This document shows, one piece after another, positions 9,961 to 22,245 of a DNA stretch of 64,000 nt (positions are counted from its first letter, which is position 1; each line of letters begins with the position of its first letter). The DNA is from Acanthosepion esculentum (taxonomy: Eukaryota > Mollusca > Cephalopoda > Sepiida > Sepiidae), in assembly GCA_964036315.1 (NCBI GenBank), contig OZ038482.1:11459698-11523697 (forward strand), written 5' to 3'. The notes below the pieces were generated by a model. That model searched no databases. It had not been told where the DNA came from and was given only the letters and a program-made list of their open reading frames with translations. A program made the position numbers and the translations under genes.

Positions 9961-11400
9961 ATAGCAAGTTTGGTGAGGCAAAACACGAGAAATTTTTATG
10001 CGGTTCGTCCGATGCGTAAATTTCCTTTAAAGAAAGTACTGTTTATTTACTGTCCAATTACTGTTGAGTAATTTGTGGGTGTGGTGTGTGTAGGTGTCTA
10101 CTACAACTATATATACTTATACGTTATTGATTTTAGTGTGTTCCCCCCCCCTTTTTTTTGCTTTTGCTCTTCATTTTCTTTCCTGTTCATTTCGTTTTAA
10201 TTTATCAATTTTTCATACAGCAATCGCTATCACTTGACTTAAAATATTTTTGCCCTTCCTTGCCTTTAAAGGAGTGCCCTTTGCCGTGCTGATCTTGCTA
10301 CATGCCTTACTTCTTGCCTATCTCACACTGCGAATTTTTTCTAAGCGCTATACTAAACATTAAATCTGTTACAAAAAAAGAACTAAACAAAATGAACACA
10401 AAACGATCAGCTTTAAAAAAGGACTCGTAACTGGAGAAACCGAATGAAAAGAATGTTAACAACAAATACTTTTTCACGCCCAACCCAGTTCTGCGGAATC
10501 AGAATCAACGTTGAGTTTAAGCAAGCGAATGACCCAATTGGAGTAAAGTACCATGCAGATTTAAATTTTCCCACTTGTGACGAATGCAGCTATCGATTTT
10601 TTTTTGCATGCTAGCATGCCAGTCAGCTGTTGGCTCTCACGCTGGCCAATAGAATCTTCCTGCCTATTTGTGGCAGCCAGCTATAGACTCTCACACAGGC
10701 CAGTAGAAAATGGCCGCAAACTACATGAAAACTGCCGTAGAAGCATGAAAAAATCGATTATTTCCACTATCAATGGAAGTTGGGAAATGTAAAGTCGGTC
10801 TTGGCCTTTCCACTAACTTGGAGCATGTGCATGTAAATTTTGGTGCAAATACGTTAAAAATTGCGGCCATCCATTCGTTACACATACACACGCATCCTGC
10901 CTTCTATAGATAGAGATATGATACACACATTGTTTTGCATGAATGTTTGGTTTAGATTATTTCAGTTAAGTGGATGAAATCTGTGACAAACTAGGTCTAA
11001 AATCGTCTTTTGCCATCTATCTAATAGTCTCTTCATATGATTCCATCATGAATTGACATTTGAACAACTTTTGATGCAAAGATTGTTTGAGAAGGGTTAT
11101 TGAAGCATTAAGAGGGAAACATTCCTGAAGAACCTCTTATTAACCCCAGCTTTACAGTAAACATGTCAAGAAGAAGCAGGAGAATTCATGTGTTTGCACT
11201 TTTGCACTTGAATCAATGCTTCATCCCTGTTTTTGTTTGATTATTAAATTTGTGATTTAATGCCAAATTATTTGAAAGTTATTACAAACATAGGAAATTT
11301 ACCAATGGATGATGCATGCAAATGGGGATGCAGGCAGACATTTCTAGACAGGGGGGTGGTAGTGTACAATTGAAGCCATGTACACCCAGGCAATGCTAGG
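9961..11400. other. No gene recognised
   Basis: Contains a C-run/T-run at 10143-10160 and an imperfect internal duplication of CTCTCACRCWGGCCARTAGAA near 10635-10710. The 71-residue frame at 10577-10792 has no recognisable family. Confidence 0.35.
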
Positions 11401-11412
11401 TACCTATGTTTT

Positions 11413-11442
<30 letters not shown>

Positions 11443-11443
<1 letters not shown>

Positions 11444-11575
11444 AAAGTGAGCATAGAAGTCAACACTTAGAGGTGACAGTCTGTTTCATGCTAGATGCAA
11501 TCATCGGCCCACGATGATTGCATCTAGCATGAAACAGACTGTCACCTGTAAATGTTGACTTCTATGCTCACTTTT
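11443..11575. mobile_element. Foldback element with 64-bp inverted arms
   Basis: The left arm 11443-11506 and the right arm 11512-11575 are reverse complements at 62 of 64 positions, around a 5-base centre. The arms begin AAAAGTGAGCATAGAAGTCA. One arm alone recurs at about 12074-12140, and a diverged version at 6213-6335. The tail after 11575 (ATATTTACACACTC to ATAAATATAGCACA) is shared with those copies. Confidence 0.85.
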
Positions 11576-11646
11576 ATATTTACACACTCTCTATCTCTGA
11601 TATTGAGCACTTTATCCCATAAATATAGCACACAAGACTATATTTC

Positions 11647-11649
<3 letters not shown>

Positions 11650-11682
<33 letters not shown>

Positions 11683-11772
11683 TAGTTAAAGTACATGATA
11701 TATATGAACCAACCTACTGAAAATAAATTATATATATAATAAATATAGCACACCTTAAAACTATATTTCTTC

Positions 11773-11816
<44 letters not shown>

Positions 11817-11916
11817 AATGTTTCATTAAGATGGATTATATATAAGGGTGTTTCATTAAGTCGGATCAAAGTCAGCAGTATATATATAATTATATATATA
11901 TATATATCTATATATA

Positions 11917-11959
<43 letters not shown>

Positions 11960-12169
11960 TTCTAAATATATAATTCTATATATATATATTTCTATATATA
12001 TCTATATACATATAATTCTCTCTCTATATATATATATACATATATATAATTATATATATATATATATATATATAAAAGTGAACATAGAAGTCAACACTTA
12101 GTGGTGACAGTCTGTTTCATTTTAGACACAATCGTCAGGCAATATATATATATATATATATATATATAG

Positions 12170-12230
<61 letters not shown>
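11650..12230. repeat. (TA)n-rich microsatellite region with a half-foldback copy
   Basis: Several long AT runs (11651-11677, 11778-11812, 11880-12072, 12142-12230). They are separated by copies of the ATAAATATAGCACA tail and by one foldback arm at 12074-12140. Confidence 0.85.
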
Positions 12231-12233
<3 letters not shown>

Positions 12234-12635
12234 CTACATTCACCTTTATTTCCAATTTTGAGTTGCCACCTATCAGGCAGTTCTTCAATATGTTTTGAGG
12301 ATAATCCTGCAGCTTTTAATGTGAAAAAGTTTTCAGCAAACTCTTGAATATGGTTTTCTTTAGAGAACGTCCCCCCCCCCGAATATATTTTGCAGTCATC
12401 AGAAAAAGTTAATAATGTATTGGAGCAACATCAACCAAATATGTTAAGTTAGGTTGAAAGTTCAAAGAAAATTCTATCACTTTTTTGTTTCTTATTCTTG
12501 CTGCATGTGGCAAAGAACAAAACCATTTTCTCTTTAATCTACCATGTACACTGCCAATGCCATGCAAAAACTAACGTATACACCAAATTTATTCATGACT
12601 GCCACATATATAATTAGGAGTTAGGATGATTAGTA
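12231..12635. other. No feature recognised
   Basis: AT-rich with a C-run at 12371-12380. No gene or repeat family could be supported. Confidence 0.35.
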
Positions 12636-12639
12636 CTTA

Positions 12640-12895
12640 GGATGGATGGATAATTGCTTGGAATTGGAAATGGAAGAACAGATTTCCAATTCCAGTCAGG
12701 TTCGTTATATTCACTTGAGTGCAAATACCCTTGGGAAAGGTATGAATCCGCCTTTCCCCCACTATGGATTAATTAGTAGAACTTGTAACAGTAAAAATCA
12801 TTATCTCCCAAAAAAATTCTTAGATTCTAAAATATTTTCTTGCTTTAAATAATCTGCAAAAGGTTGATAAGCCGTAAAAATCAAATCAATAAAAC
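12640..12895 (+). mobile_element. tRNA-derived SINE, family B
   Basis: GGATAATTGCTTGGAATTGG head, then CCCTTGGGAAAGGTATGAATCC and ATGGATTAATTAG. The 3' end is GGTTGATAAGCCGTAAAA followed by a CAAT-rich tail. It matches the copy at 32558-32825 end to end. The box-B region is partly rearranged here (an inverted TTCCAATTCC/GGAATTGGAA pair around 12655-12695). Confidence 0.7.
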
Positions 12896-12902
12896 AAACC
12901 TC

Positions 12903-13262
12903 AAAGGTATCTGTCTATATTTCTGAGATGAGGTATTATGTACACTATTGACATTATTCAGACTATTGTCCTCATCTTTGTCGCCATATTTATTGCAACG
13001 TTTTGGCACTTGTACGCTCCGGCCTTCTTAAGGTGGTTGGAATGTTGAACTGAACCCTTTATTTCGCTCACTGGGGTAGACTGTTATAGTTCCACATGAC
13101 ATGTCTAATGGATGTCAGTTATCAGTTATCTCCTGTTGATACCCTTTCCAAGTTCTGCACCGCCATAACCAGGTATTGAACTTATACTCTTTGGGTCCTG
13201 TCACTGGATCTAACTAACACCTTTATCCACTGTGCCATATGTCCTTCAGGACAATAGTCCGA
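12903..13262 (-). mobile_element. tRNA-derived SINE, family C (full length)
   Basis: On the minus strand the head is CACAGTGGATAAAGGTGT with box-B-like AGTTCAATACC. Then come GAAATAAAGGGTTCAGTT, CCAACCACCTTAAGAAGGCC, AATAAATATGGCGACAAAG and an end at ATCTCAGAAATATAGACAGA. This is the commonest SINE in the window. Its 3' half carries the CTGAAGAAGGCCG...CGGCCGAAAC segment that resembles a hammerhead core. Confidence 0.8.
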
Positions 13263-14452
13263 ATAATGATAATAATAGATAATAAAAAATAAAATTTTAC
13301 TAATAAGTATAAGATATTTTGCATTGATAAGAAAATATTTTCATTTTAGTTTCATCAAGATGAAGTAAATTATAAAGAATATTATGTAATATTTTGAATA
13401 GTTTTATAAAAAATAATTATGTTAATTTGCTTCTTTTTTTTAGCCAAACTAATATTTTTGCTTATTTAAGCAAATTACTGAGGAAAAAAAGCTGTTTGTT
13501 TCTGTAGAATAGACAATACAAGCTCAGCTTTTCAGAAATTTGTTTTTACCCATCATGCACCAGGAAAACATTCAAAATAAGCATTGCTTATTGCAATTTC
13601 TTAAGTATAATTATATAAATAAAAAAATGTTATGACAAATAAGAAACAAAAACACCTCCATCCTTTTCTAAGTGAAGCAAAGAACAGGGCGTGGGGGATT
13701 CTGTCTCTGGACATTTTCTATGTCAATATCAATTTAGCAAGGCTTTCCCTGGAGCTTTTCAGATGCTTCCATTTTGTATTCCTCTTGAATTAAAGTGAAA
13801 ACATTCCTCCTCCTCCAAAACCATTTACTACTTATGGATATTTTCTGTTTTCTTACAAAATATTTCAGAAAGTAACATTTTATTTTTTGAATCAAAATGC
13901 ACCCCAGTAGTAAATATGGTAATTTTGTGGTAGTGGTGGGGATGGGGTAGTGGTGGGGAGGGGGTAATGGTGGGAGTTGGTGGTCTGAAATTTTTTCTGT
14001 CAACAAATTTAATATCTTTTGCTTAAAGATCAGCAAAAATAACAAACCTGTTTATGTTGATTGAAAAATGTTCACATCTAGAATTAGATTTGAGTTCTTT
14101 TTGCCTTGTCCTGTTTATCTTATCAATATTACACCAAGTTTTGACCATGAAGGAGGTATTTATGCACAATTAAACTTTAAAAAAAACAATGTGATTTTTA
14201 ACCTTCTTATTGAGAAGTGTACCACGGAGATTTTTCCTTGTATGAAAGCGAGCACCAATGCTTTTAATCTTTCTTGGAAATACCAGATCCCCTTTGTTTC
14301 ACACCCACCTGTTCTGCTGCTATAGCTCACAGAAATCACATCTTCGAGTGTGATAGCTCTGATCACAATCAGAAACCTATTTGTATGTGATCATAATAAT
14401 CGTAAACATGTCCTCAAAAAGACTCAATCTTTGTGGATAAAATGAGACAGCT
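13263..14452. other. AT-rich DNA without recognised genes
   Basis: No homology-bearing frame was found. A GGGGTGGTAATGG-like G/T-rich stretch at 13925-13985 is the only compositional feature. Confidence 0.35.
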
Positions 14453-14921
14453 TGTCGGAGTTAACTCCTCCTTAATTGTCCAAATTGTTCACTAAGGCAC
14501 GCTCCCCCTACACTATAAATACTGGGTGATTTCTTACCTCGTTCTCTTTTTACTTTGCCTTTCAGCAAACACATTTACAAAATGTGATTTCTCGCAGAGA
14601 TCTGCATTTTTGCTCACTGGTGGGAAAACGCCATGAAACTCTCACACACATATACACGTACGTACAAACATTCATCAAAATACAAACTCTTTATGTTCAC
14701 GCACAAACACAAATGTTGATGTCTTTGTCCATTGTAAATTTTGTTGTTTAATACATATACTTGTTGTATATATATATATATCGGTCTTGTTTGTTTTCTT
14801 TACATCTTCGTTTGGACTCAACTTGAGTCTGCCATATTCTTGTAGTAGACCTTTTAATATTCTATCAAGAGTTACACACGTGTTCCTAATTTAACAGCAC
14901 ATAAACCTACAGTCTGCTACA
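14453..14921 (+). mobile_element. Solo LTR (LTR family 1)
   Basis: A 469-base unit starting TGTCGGAGTTAACTCC and ending GTCTGCTACA, flanked by the 4-base duplication AGCT (14449-14452 and 14922-14925). The TATA box is ACACTATAAATACTGGG at about 14513. TG...CA ends, a short target duplication and no internal region make it a solo LTR left by recombination. Members of the same family lie at 7772-8237 (minus) and 39741-40245. Confidence 0.85.
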
Positions 14922-14949
14922 AGCTCATAACTTCTGACAAGTTTGTCTC

Positions 14950-16600
14950 TTGTAAATACTGGTGCCTCCATAATAGTGTCTAAAAAAGAGTAAGTCTTCT
15001 ATCTCTCCTCTCTTCACTCAGTTTATGGTGTTAATTTCTACTTATAGAGCAGAATGTTTTGCTCATAAATTCTCTTCAAATTCCACTCTTGACTGATCTG
15101 GATTAACTTTACCTGACTTTCCACTTAGAAATGTGTTTGTATTGAATGATATGGATATAACTCCATTCATGGCTTCTTCTGTCATCTCTAAACTAGATTC
15201 CCTCAAAATATGTTGACAATGTTATTCCTGCAATAGTCCTTAAGAAATGTGCTACAAAACTGGCTCCTGTTCCTTCTAAATTGTACAATACAAGCCTCAC
15301 TGTTTCTTGCTTTCCTTCTTGTTGGAAACCCTCTTCTGTCATGCCCGTCTTTAAGAACTCAGGCAAACCATCTGATTCTTCCATCGGCCTATTAGCCTTC
15401 TACCTCTTTTTTGGCAAAGTTCTTGAGGCTATAATCAACTCTGAATTGGTTAAGCATGTTACGACAAGGGTCTTCTTTCAGATAAATAATATGGCTATTG
15501 TTTCTCTAGATCAATTGCTGATGTGTTAACAGTTATTGCTGAAAGAGTTGATCAAGTGTTATATAAGAATGTTGAAGCTGGGGCTGTTGCTCTGGACACA
15601 TCTCGAAGGCATTTGACAGGGTTCGGCATATTGGTCTTCTTTACTAGTTGAAAGTTTATGGTATTTTTGGATCAATTTTTTAATTGAGTTATTTTCTTCA
15701 AATCACAAAATGAAAGTTGTCTTCCTCTGGCCACTCTTCTACATCTTTTTTTCATTAATGCAGGGTCTTCCCCAGGGCTCTATCCTTGGAAACATGTTCC
15801 TAATTTTCATCAATGACCTTCCTGATGGCATCAGTTCTCAACTTGGTATCTATGCTGACGATACAACCATTTATTCCTGTTTTAATAGACTAAGCTGTTT
15901 GATAAGATCAAATTGGCAGTTGATCTCAAAAACGGTCTCTACTTTCAGTTAACTGGGGCAAGGAATGGCTTCTTAATTTTAATGTTTCCAAAATGAAACG
16001 GCTCTCTTTTAATCCTCTGAGAGAACCATTTTCACCTTTCATCAGTATGGCTGATGCTAACCTTCAGGAGAATAATCCATTGCACCTTCTCTGACTAACA
16101 TCTTTCACTGACATGAAGTAGAAAGATTATATTGAATCAGTTGCTAGATCCGTTGCTAGGAATGTTGGCTCCCTGCATCGTACTAGATCATTTTTCTCAC
16201 CCAAATCTATCTTACATATTTATAAGTTTACCGTTCATTCTTGCTTTGAAAACTGCTGCCACATTTGGTCTAGTAGTCTTGATAAAATCCAATGAAGAAT
16301 CTGCAATGTTATTGGTCCTGACTTGGCATCTTGCCTTCAGTCACTTTCCCACTGCTGTAATGTGGCTTGTACCTTTTTTGTAAATAGTTCCATGGTGATT
16401 GTTTTGATGAACTATAGTAGCTAGACTTTATGAATTTGAGCACACTACTAGATTGGCAGCTAGGTCTCGTCTTTTTACAGTTGAAATAGCTAGATGTAAT
16501 CATAAGTTCCATGCTCACTTGTGAAACTCTCTCCGACTTCTTCCCAGTCAACTTTGATCTTCAAAATTTAAATGCAATGTCAATCATTATCTTGTCTTCT
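14950..16600 (+). pseudogene. LINE (jockey/CR1-like) reverse transcriptase, degenerate
   Basis: An old non-LTR retrotransposon with many stops and frameshifts but a recognisable order. LYNTSLTVSCFPSCWK and VMPVFKNSGKPSD lie near 15275-15380. FGKVLEAIINSELVKHV is near 15410, a palm motif-A relic (ALDTSRRHLTGFG-like) near 15590, QGLPQGSILGNMFLIFINDLPDG near 15765 and IYADDTTIYSCF near 15850. The post-palm block (YIESVARSVARNVGSLH, then the CHIWS relic) runs from 16130 to 16550. The catalytic YADD is intact although the frame is not. The upstream part (endonuclease and first ORF) is not recognised. A C-run at 16671-16680 follows the 3' end. It provides the reference layout for the fragments at 8862-9335 and 21906-22245. 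Confidence 0.85.
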
Positions 16601-18535
16601 TAATTTTTGTCCTTTTATTGTGCTCTCTTCTTAACAATTTTTTTATTCTCATATTCTCTAACATTCAGTACTCCCCCCCCTTGCATCTTAGTGGCTTTAT
16701 TGCCTTGCTTAGGGTGAAATGATAAAAAAACAGACAAAAAATAATCATGGGGGAATAAAAGAATAATAAATAGAAAAAATATTGGTTCACTAATGAAATG
16801 AACAGAATTTAGTAAATAAATAGAATAATATTGACTTTTAATAAAATTTTTGGTAAAATTAAATTTAAATGAACAAAATAAGGAAAATAAAATAAAATTT
16901 TTCTTTTAAATTCTGACTTTCTTGGAAGAAAGACAAATTATCTTAATCAACACGCATGCAACTAAATGGTGTTTGCTATGTGAGATTTCATTGTTAAAAC
17001 ACTTCTGCCTTTTGTTTGCCTGCATCTAAGCTAGCTCAATTTGTCAGAGATTGCATGTCATCATGTAACACTCTTTGTCTAATCAACAGTGGCACAAAGG
17101 CAGCAAAGTGCCAATAACAAAATAAGTCAAAATGGATGGTACCAAGAGAGAAAGCAGAAACAGTTTTGATAAGATTATTCAAAATGGAGAAATTTCTGAG
17201 CCAGAGTTTAACAATTTTTTAAACTCCAAAAGGACAATTTAAAAATCAACTCCAAATAGAACTAAAAAGAAATGTGGATATTTTTTAATCAAATTATTTA
17301 CTGCAACACTTGTTCTATTAATATTTACTAAATTTTGCTTAATCTGAAAAAAATTTAGAAGTTTGGAATATTCAGGGATACTCAACCCTGCTACATTAAT
17401 AATGATCTGCGAATTAGCTTTCAAAATGTTTCTTTGTGATGAGAACCTCCTTATAAATTCTAAAAAAAGAAAACAAGTTAATCAATGACACATACGCCAA
17501 AAGTTACACGTTCAATGTTTAGAAATTATGCATTACATCCCAGTGATTTGTTCCCAGTCAGTTTACCATATTTCCTTGTATATGAGAGTTTTGCATTATT
17601 TATTCCTTGTGGATATTTTGTAGTTTTATATATTTTGAAAATTCTCTTTTTTTAAAAATTCTGTTCCCATCACAGTAGAAAGGAAAATGAATGTAAGAAA
17701 GCAAAACTTAGGGTACAAACATGTGTTGATATACATTTACACCTTCCTGTCTTGATATTGAGTCTGAGTTGATCACTTAATAAAAGGCTTTTTTGAAGTT
17801 TGTTTAGGTATGTGGCATTGATACCTAATTTGCATCACAATTTGTGGGAATAAGGGATTGGCCAATTAGAGTGAACTTCCTTGTTAAACATGTTTGCTAC
17901 TTTAAGTGAAAAAGTTAATGTTGATTGTGTGCAGAGATGTCCATTACTAATATTATACATGAATTCAATGAACTAATGAAAAAATAAGTTCTTCATAACA
18001 AGTCTTTCAGGAAAACCATTGCCTATTGCTTGTAGAAATATTATTTAACATAAAAGAAAACTTGGTCTTAATCCATTAACTGCCAAATTTTTTAATGTGC
18101 ATTTTTGGCCCAGACAGGTGACTTAGGAGTTAAAACAACATACAATATTAAAATTTTCTTTGAATAGCAGGTACTTTGAAACTTTATAGAAACTAGAACA
18201 TCAAATATATATGTGTATAAAACATCAAAACATAATATTGACTAGAAATAATAAAAATAATACTTTTATAAATAGTCATTATTTTTCTACTCGTGAAATA
18301 TAAAATTATGACAGAAAGTGTCTTCAGTGATTAGTTACGGCTAATAATAAAAACTTTAAAGGCAAATGTAACGTATGTAAGCAATTCAATGTAAATACAA
18401 GGAAAAAATGTAGGAGTTTAATTTTAACAGATCCCCAAATGGGGCTCATGGCAGGTAATGGGTTAATAGACTCAATAAAAGACAATGTGTGACTGAAAAG
18501 AAGGAAAATTGAAGTTTGGATTTGTGCATAAGTTG
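16601..18535. other. AT-rich DNA without recognised genes
   Basis: Low-complexity A/T stretches. No frame longer than about 60 codons shows a family signature. Confidence 0.35.
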
Positions 18536-18539
18536 AATT

Positions 18540-21500
18540 TTTTTTTTTTAAGCATATAATCCCAAGCAAGGGGTGACAGAGAGTGAGAGCAAGAGTAAAG
18601 AGGGGTGTTTGAGGAAAGGATATAGAGAAGGACAGGGATCAGGATCAAGGCATCAGATGTCGATTGATATTACACTTGAATATTTGAAGATTATAGCTAT
18701 CAGGGAAGCAAGTAGGAGGAAGGGAGTTCCCATCTCTGTCCCATAATGATTGTTCCATTTTTGCACAAATTTCATAGACTCAATGGAACAATCATTATGG
18801 GACAGAGGTAGAATAATATAGAAGAATGGCTGGTTTAATAATCAGATTAAATTGAATGAAGAGAGGAAACATTTTTTTAAGCATTTCACCCCAAGCAAGT
18901 CGGGTGTGCCACTAGCACCCAAGGGGTTACAGAGAGTGAGAGCAAGAGTAAAGAGGGGTGTTTGAGGAAAGGATATAGAGAAGGACGGGGATCAGGATCA
19001 AGGCATCAGATGTCGATTGATATTACACTTGAATATTTGAAGATTATAGCCATCAGGGAAGCAAGTAGGAGGAAGGGAGTTCCCATCTCTGTCCCATAAT
19101 GATTGTTCCATTTTTGCACAAATTTCATAGACTCAATGGAACAATCATTATGGGACAGAGGTAGAATCATATAGAAGAATGGCTGGTTTAATAATCAGAT
19201 TAAATTGAATGAAGAGAGGAAACATTTTTTTAAGCACTTCACCCCAAGCAAGTCGGGTGTGCCACTAGCACCCAAGGGCTTACAGAGAGTGAGAGCAAGA
19301 GTAAAGAGGGGTGCTTGAGGAAAGGATATAGAGAAGGACGGGGATCAGGATCAAGGCATCAGAAGATGTCGATTGATATTACACTTGAATATTTGAAGAT
19401 TATAGCTATCAGGGAAGCAAGTAGGAGGAAGGGAGTTCCCATCTCTGTCCCATAATGATTGTTCCATTTTTGCACAAATTTCATAGACTCAATGGAACAA
19501 TCATTATGGGACAGAGGTAGAATCATATAGAAGAATGGCTGGTTTAATAATCAGATTAAATTGAATGAAGAGAGGAAACATTTTTTTAAGCACTTCACCC
19601 CAAGCAAGTCGGGTGTGCCACTAGCACCCAAGGGGTTACAGAGAGTGAGAGCAAGAGTAAAGAGGGGTGTTTGAGGAAAGGATATAGAGAAGGACGGGGA
19701 TCAGGATCAAGGCATCAGATGTCGATTGATATTACACTTGAATATTTGAAGATTATAGCTATCAGGGAAGCAAGTAGGAGGAAGGGAGTTCCCATCTCTG
19801 TCCCATAATGATTGTTCCATTTTTGCACAAATTTCATAGACTCAATGGAACAATCATTATGGGACAGAGGTAGAATAATATAGAAGAATGGCTGGTTTAA
19901 TAATCAGATTAAATTGAATGAAGAGAGGAAACATTTTTTTAAGCATTTCACCCCAAGCAAGTCGGGTGTGCCACTAGCACCCAAGGGGTTACAGAGAGTG
20001 AGAGCAAGAGTAAAGAGGGGTGTTTGAGGAAAGGATATAGAGAAGGACGGGGATCAGGATCAAGGCATCAGATGTCGATTGATATTACACTTGAATATTT
20101 GAAGATTATAGCCATCAGGGAAGCAAGTAGGAGGAAGGGAGTTCCCATCTCTGTCCCATAATGATTGTTCCATTTTTGCACAAATTTCATAGACTCAATG
20201 GAACAATCATTATGGGACAGAGGTAGAATCATATAGAAGAATGGCTGGTTTAATAATCAGATTAAATTGAATGAAGAGAGGAAACATTTTTTTAAGCACT
20301 TCACCCCAAGCAAGTCGGGTGTGCCACTAGCACCCAAGGGCTTACAGAGAGTGAGAGCAAGAGTAAAGAGGGGTGCTTGAGGAAAGGATATAGAGAAGGA
20401 CGGGGATCAGGATCAAGGCATCAGAAGATGTCGATTGATATTACACTTGAATATTTGAAGATTATAGCTATCAGGGAAGCAAGTAGGAGGAAGGGAGTTC
20501 CCATCTCTGTCCCATAATGATTGTTCCATTTTTGCACAAATTTCATAGACTCAATGGAACAATCATTATGGGACAGAGGTAGAATCATATAGAAGAATGG
20601 CTGGTTTAATAATCAGATTAAATTGAATGAAGAGAGGAAACATTTTTTTAAGCACTTCACCCCAAGCAAGTCGGGTGTGCCACTAGCACCCAAGGGGTTA
20701 CAGAGAGTGAGAGCAAGAGTAAAGAGGGGTGTTTGAGGAAAGGATATAGAGAAGGACGGGGATCAGGATCAAGGCATCAGATGTCGATTGATATTACACT
20801 TGAATATTTGAAGATTATAGCCATCAGGGAAGCAAGTAGGAGGAAGGGAGTTCCCATCTCTGTCCCATAATGATTGTTCCATTTTTGCACAAATTTCATA
20901 GACTCAATGGAACAATCATTATGGGACAGAGGTAGAATCATATAGAAGAATGGCTGGTTTAATAATCAGATTAAATTGAATGAAGAGAGGAAACATTTTT
21001 TTAAGCACTTCACCCCAAGCAAGTCGGGTGTGCCACTAGCACCCAAGGGCTTACAGAGAGTGAGAGCAAGAGTAAAGAGGGGTGCTTGAGGAAAGGATAT
21101 AGAGAAGGACGGGGATCAGGATCAAGGCATCAGAAGATGTCGATTGATATTACACTTGAATATTTGAAGATTATAGCTATCAGGGAAGCAAGTAGGAGGA
21201 AGGGAGTTCCCATCTCTGTCCCATAATGATTGTTCCATTTTTGCACAAATTTCATAGACTCAATGGAACAATCATTATGGGACAGAGGTAGAATCATATA
21301 GAAGAATGGCTGGTTTAATAATCAGATTAAATTGAATGAAGAGAGGAAACATTTTTTTAAGCACTTCACCCCAAGCAAGTCGGGTGTGCCACTAGCACCC
21401 AAGGGGTTACAGAGAGTGAGAGCAAGAGTAAAGAGGGGTGTTTGAGGAAAGGATATAGAGAAGGACGGGGATCAGGATCAAGGCATCAGATGTCGATTGA

Positions 21501-21905
21501 TATTACACTTGAATATTTGAAGATTATAGCTATCAGGGAAGCAAGTAGGAGGAAGGGAGTTCCCATCTCTGTCCCATAATGATTGTTCCATTTTTGCACA
21601 AATTTCATAGACTCAATGGAACAATCATTATGGGACAGAGGTAGAATAATATAGAAGAATGGCTGGTTTAATAATCAGATTAAATTGAATGAAGAGAGGA
21701 AACATTGTTTTAAGCATATCACCCCCAAGCAAGTCGGGTGTGCCACTAGCACCCAAGGGGTTACAGAGAGTGAGAGCAAGAGTAAAGAGGGGTGTTTGAG
21801 GAAAGGATATAGAGAAGGATGAGGATAAAGATGTTGATTGACATTACATTTGAATATTTGAAGATTATAGCCATCAGGGAAGCAAGTAAGAGCATGAGAG
21901 TTCAA
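18540..21905. repeat. Satellite array of about 353 bp with higher-order structure
   Basis: Unit starts, taken at ACAGAGAGTGAGAGC, fall at 18576, 18929, 19282, 19638, 19991, 20344, 20700, 21053, 21409 and 21763. This gives nine near-identical full units of 353, 353, 356, 353, 353, 356, 353, 356 and 354 bases plus a decayed tenth that fades by 21905. Three subtypes recur. A has ...TAGCTATC... with AGAATAATA. B has ...TAGCCATC... with AGAATCATA. C has GGGCTTACAG, GTGCTTGAGG and an extra AGA (CAGAAGATG). Their order is A B C A B C B C A. No protein is encoded. Confidence 0.95.
18734..18807. repeat. Perfect 26-bp hairpin, one per satellite unit
   Basis: The left arm 18734-18759 starts CTCTGTCCCATAATGATTGT. 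A 22-base loop spans 18760-18781, and the right arm 18782-18807 is the exact reverse complement. The same 74-base structure starts at about 19087, 19443, 19796, 20149, 20505, 20858, 21214 and 21567. Size and loop resemble a small-RNA precursor, but perfect pairing equally fits a foldback element captured by the satellite. Confidence 0.9.
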
Positions 21906-22245
21906 CTGTCGGGAAGTTTGAGAGAAGAAGCTGTTAGAAGAAGCAGTTACATTTAACTGTTTCGACAGTGAAAGGTTGGGACTGAGATGTCAACCTAGTA
22001 GCACACTTAGATTCATGCAGTTAGGGTACCAGTGAAAATAGCTCATCAAAGCCAATGCCATGAAAATATTTGTAGAAAAGAAAGAAGGAAACCGCAGCAC
22101 ATCTGTGAGAAAGTGATTGCAGACGAGATGCCAGATCAGGACCTATCACATTGCATATCGGTCTCTGGATTTTGTTGAGGACCTTGAAATGTACAGCATG
22201 GGCACCAGACCGTATATGACAACAGTATTCAATGCAATGTTGAAT
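21906..22245 (-). pseudogene. LINE (jockey/CR1-like) fragment, antisense
   Basis: On the minus strand it encodes relics matching the post-palm region of the LINE at 8862-9335. There is a CHIRSGAH-like stretch, then a NKIQRPICNVIGPDL segment, RLQSLSHR, a FYKYFHG stretch and a DELFSLVP-like end, with a stop replacing the next residue. Only about 330 bases survive. No palm or endonuclease is present. It abuts the decayed edge of the satellite array, so the satellite and this relic share a border. Confidence 0.7.

Noticed and set aside
12610..12640. A 5S-like intermediate element (TTAGTACTTAGGATGG) before the family B SINE
   Set aside because: Only about 16 bases resemble 5S and neither box A nor the 3' end is present. 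Probably chance.
18734..18807. A microRNA cluster
   Set aside because: Hairpin size fits, but perfect 26-bp pairing and the satellite setting are atypical for microRNA precursors. Kept as a hypothesis under the satellite finding, not called as a gene.
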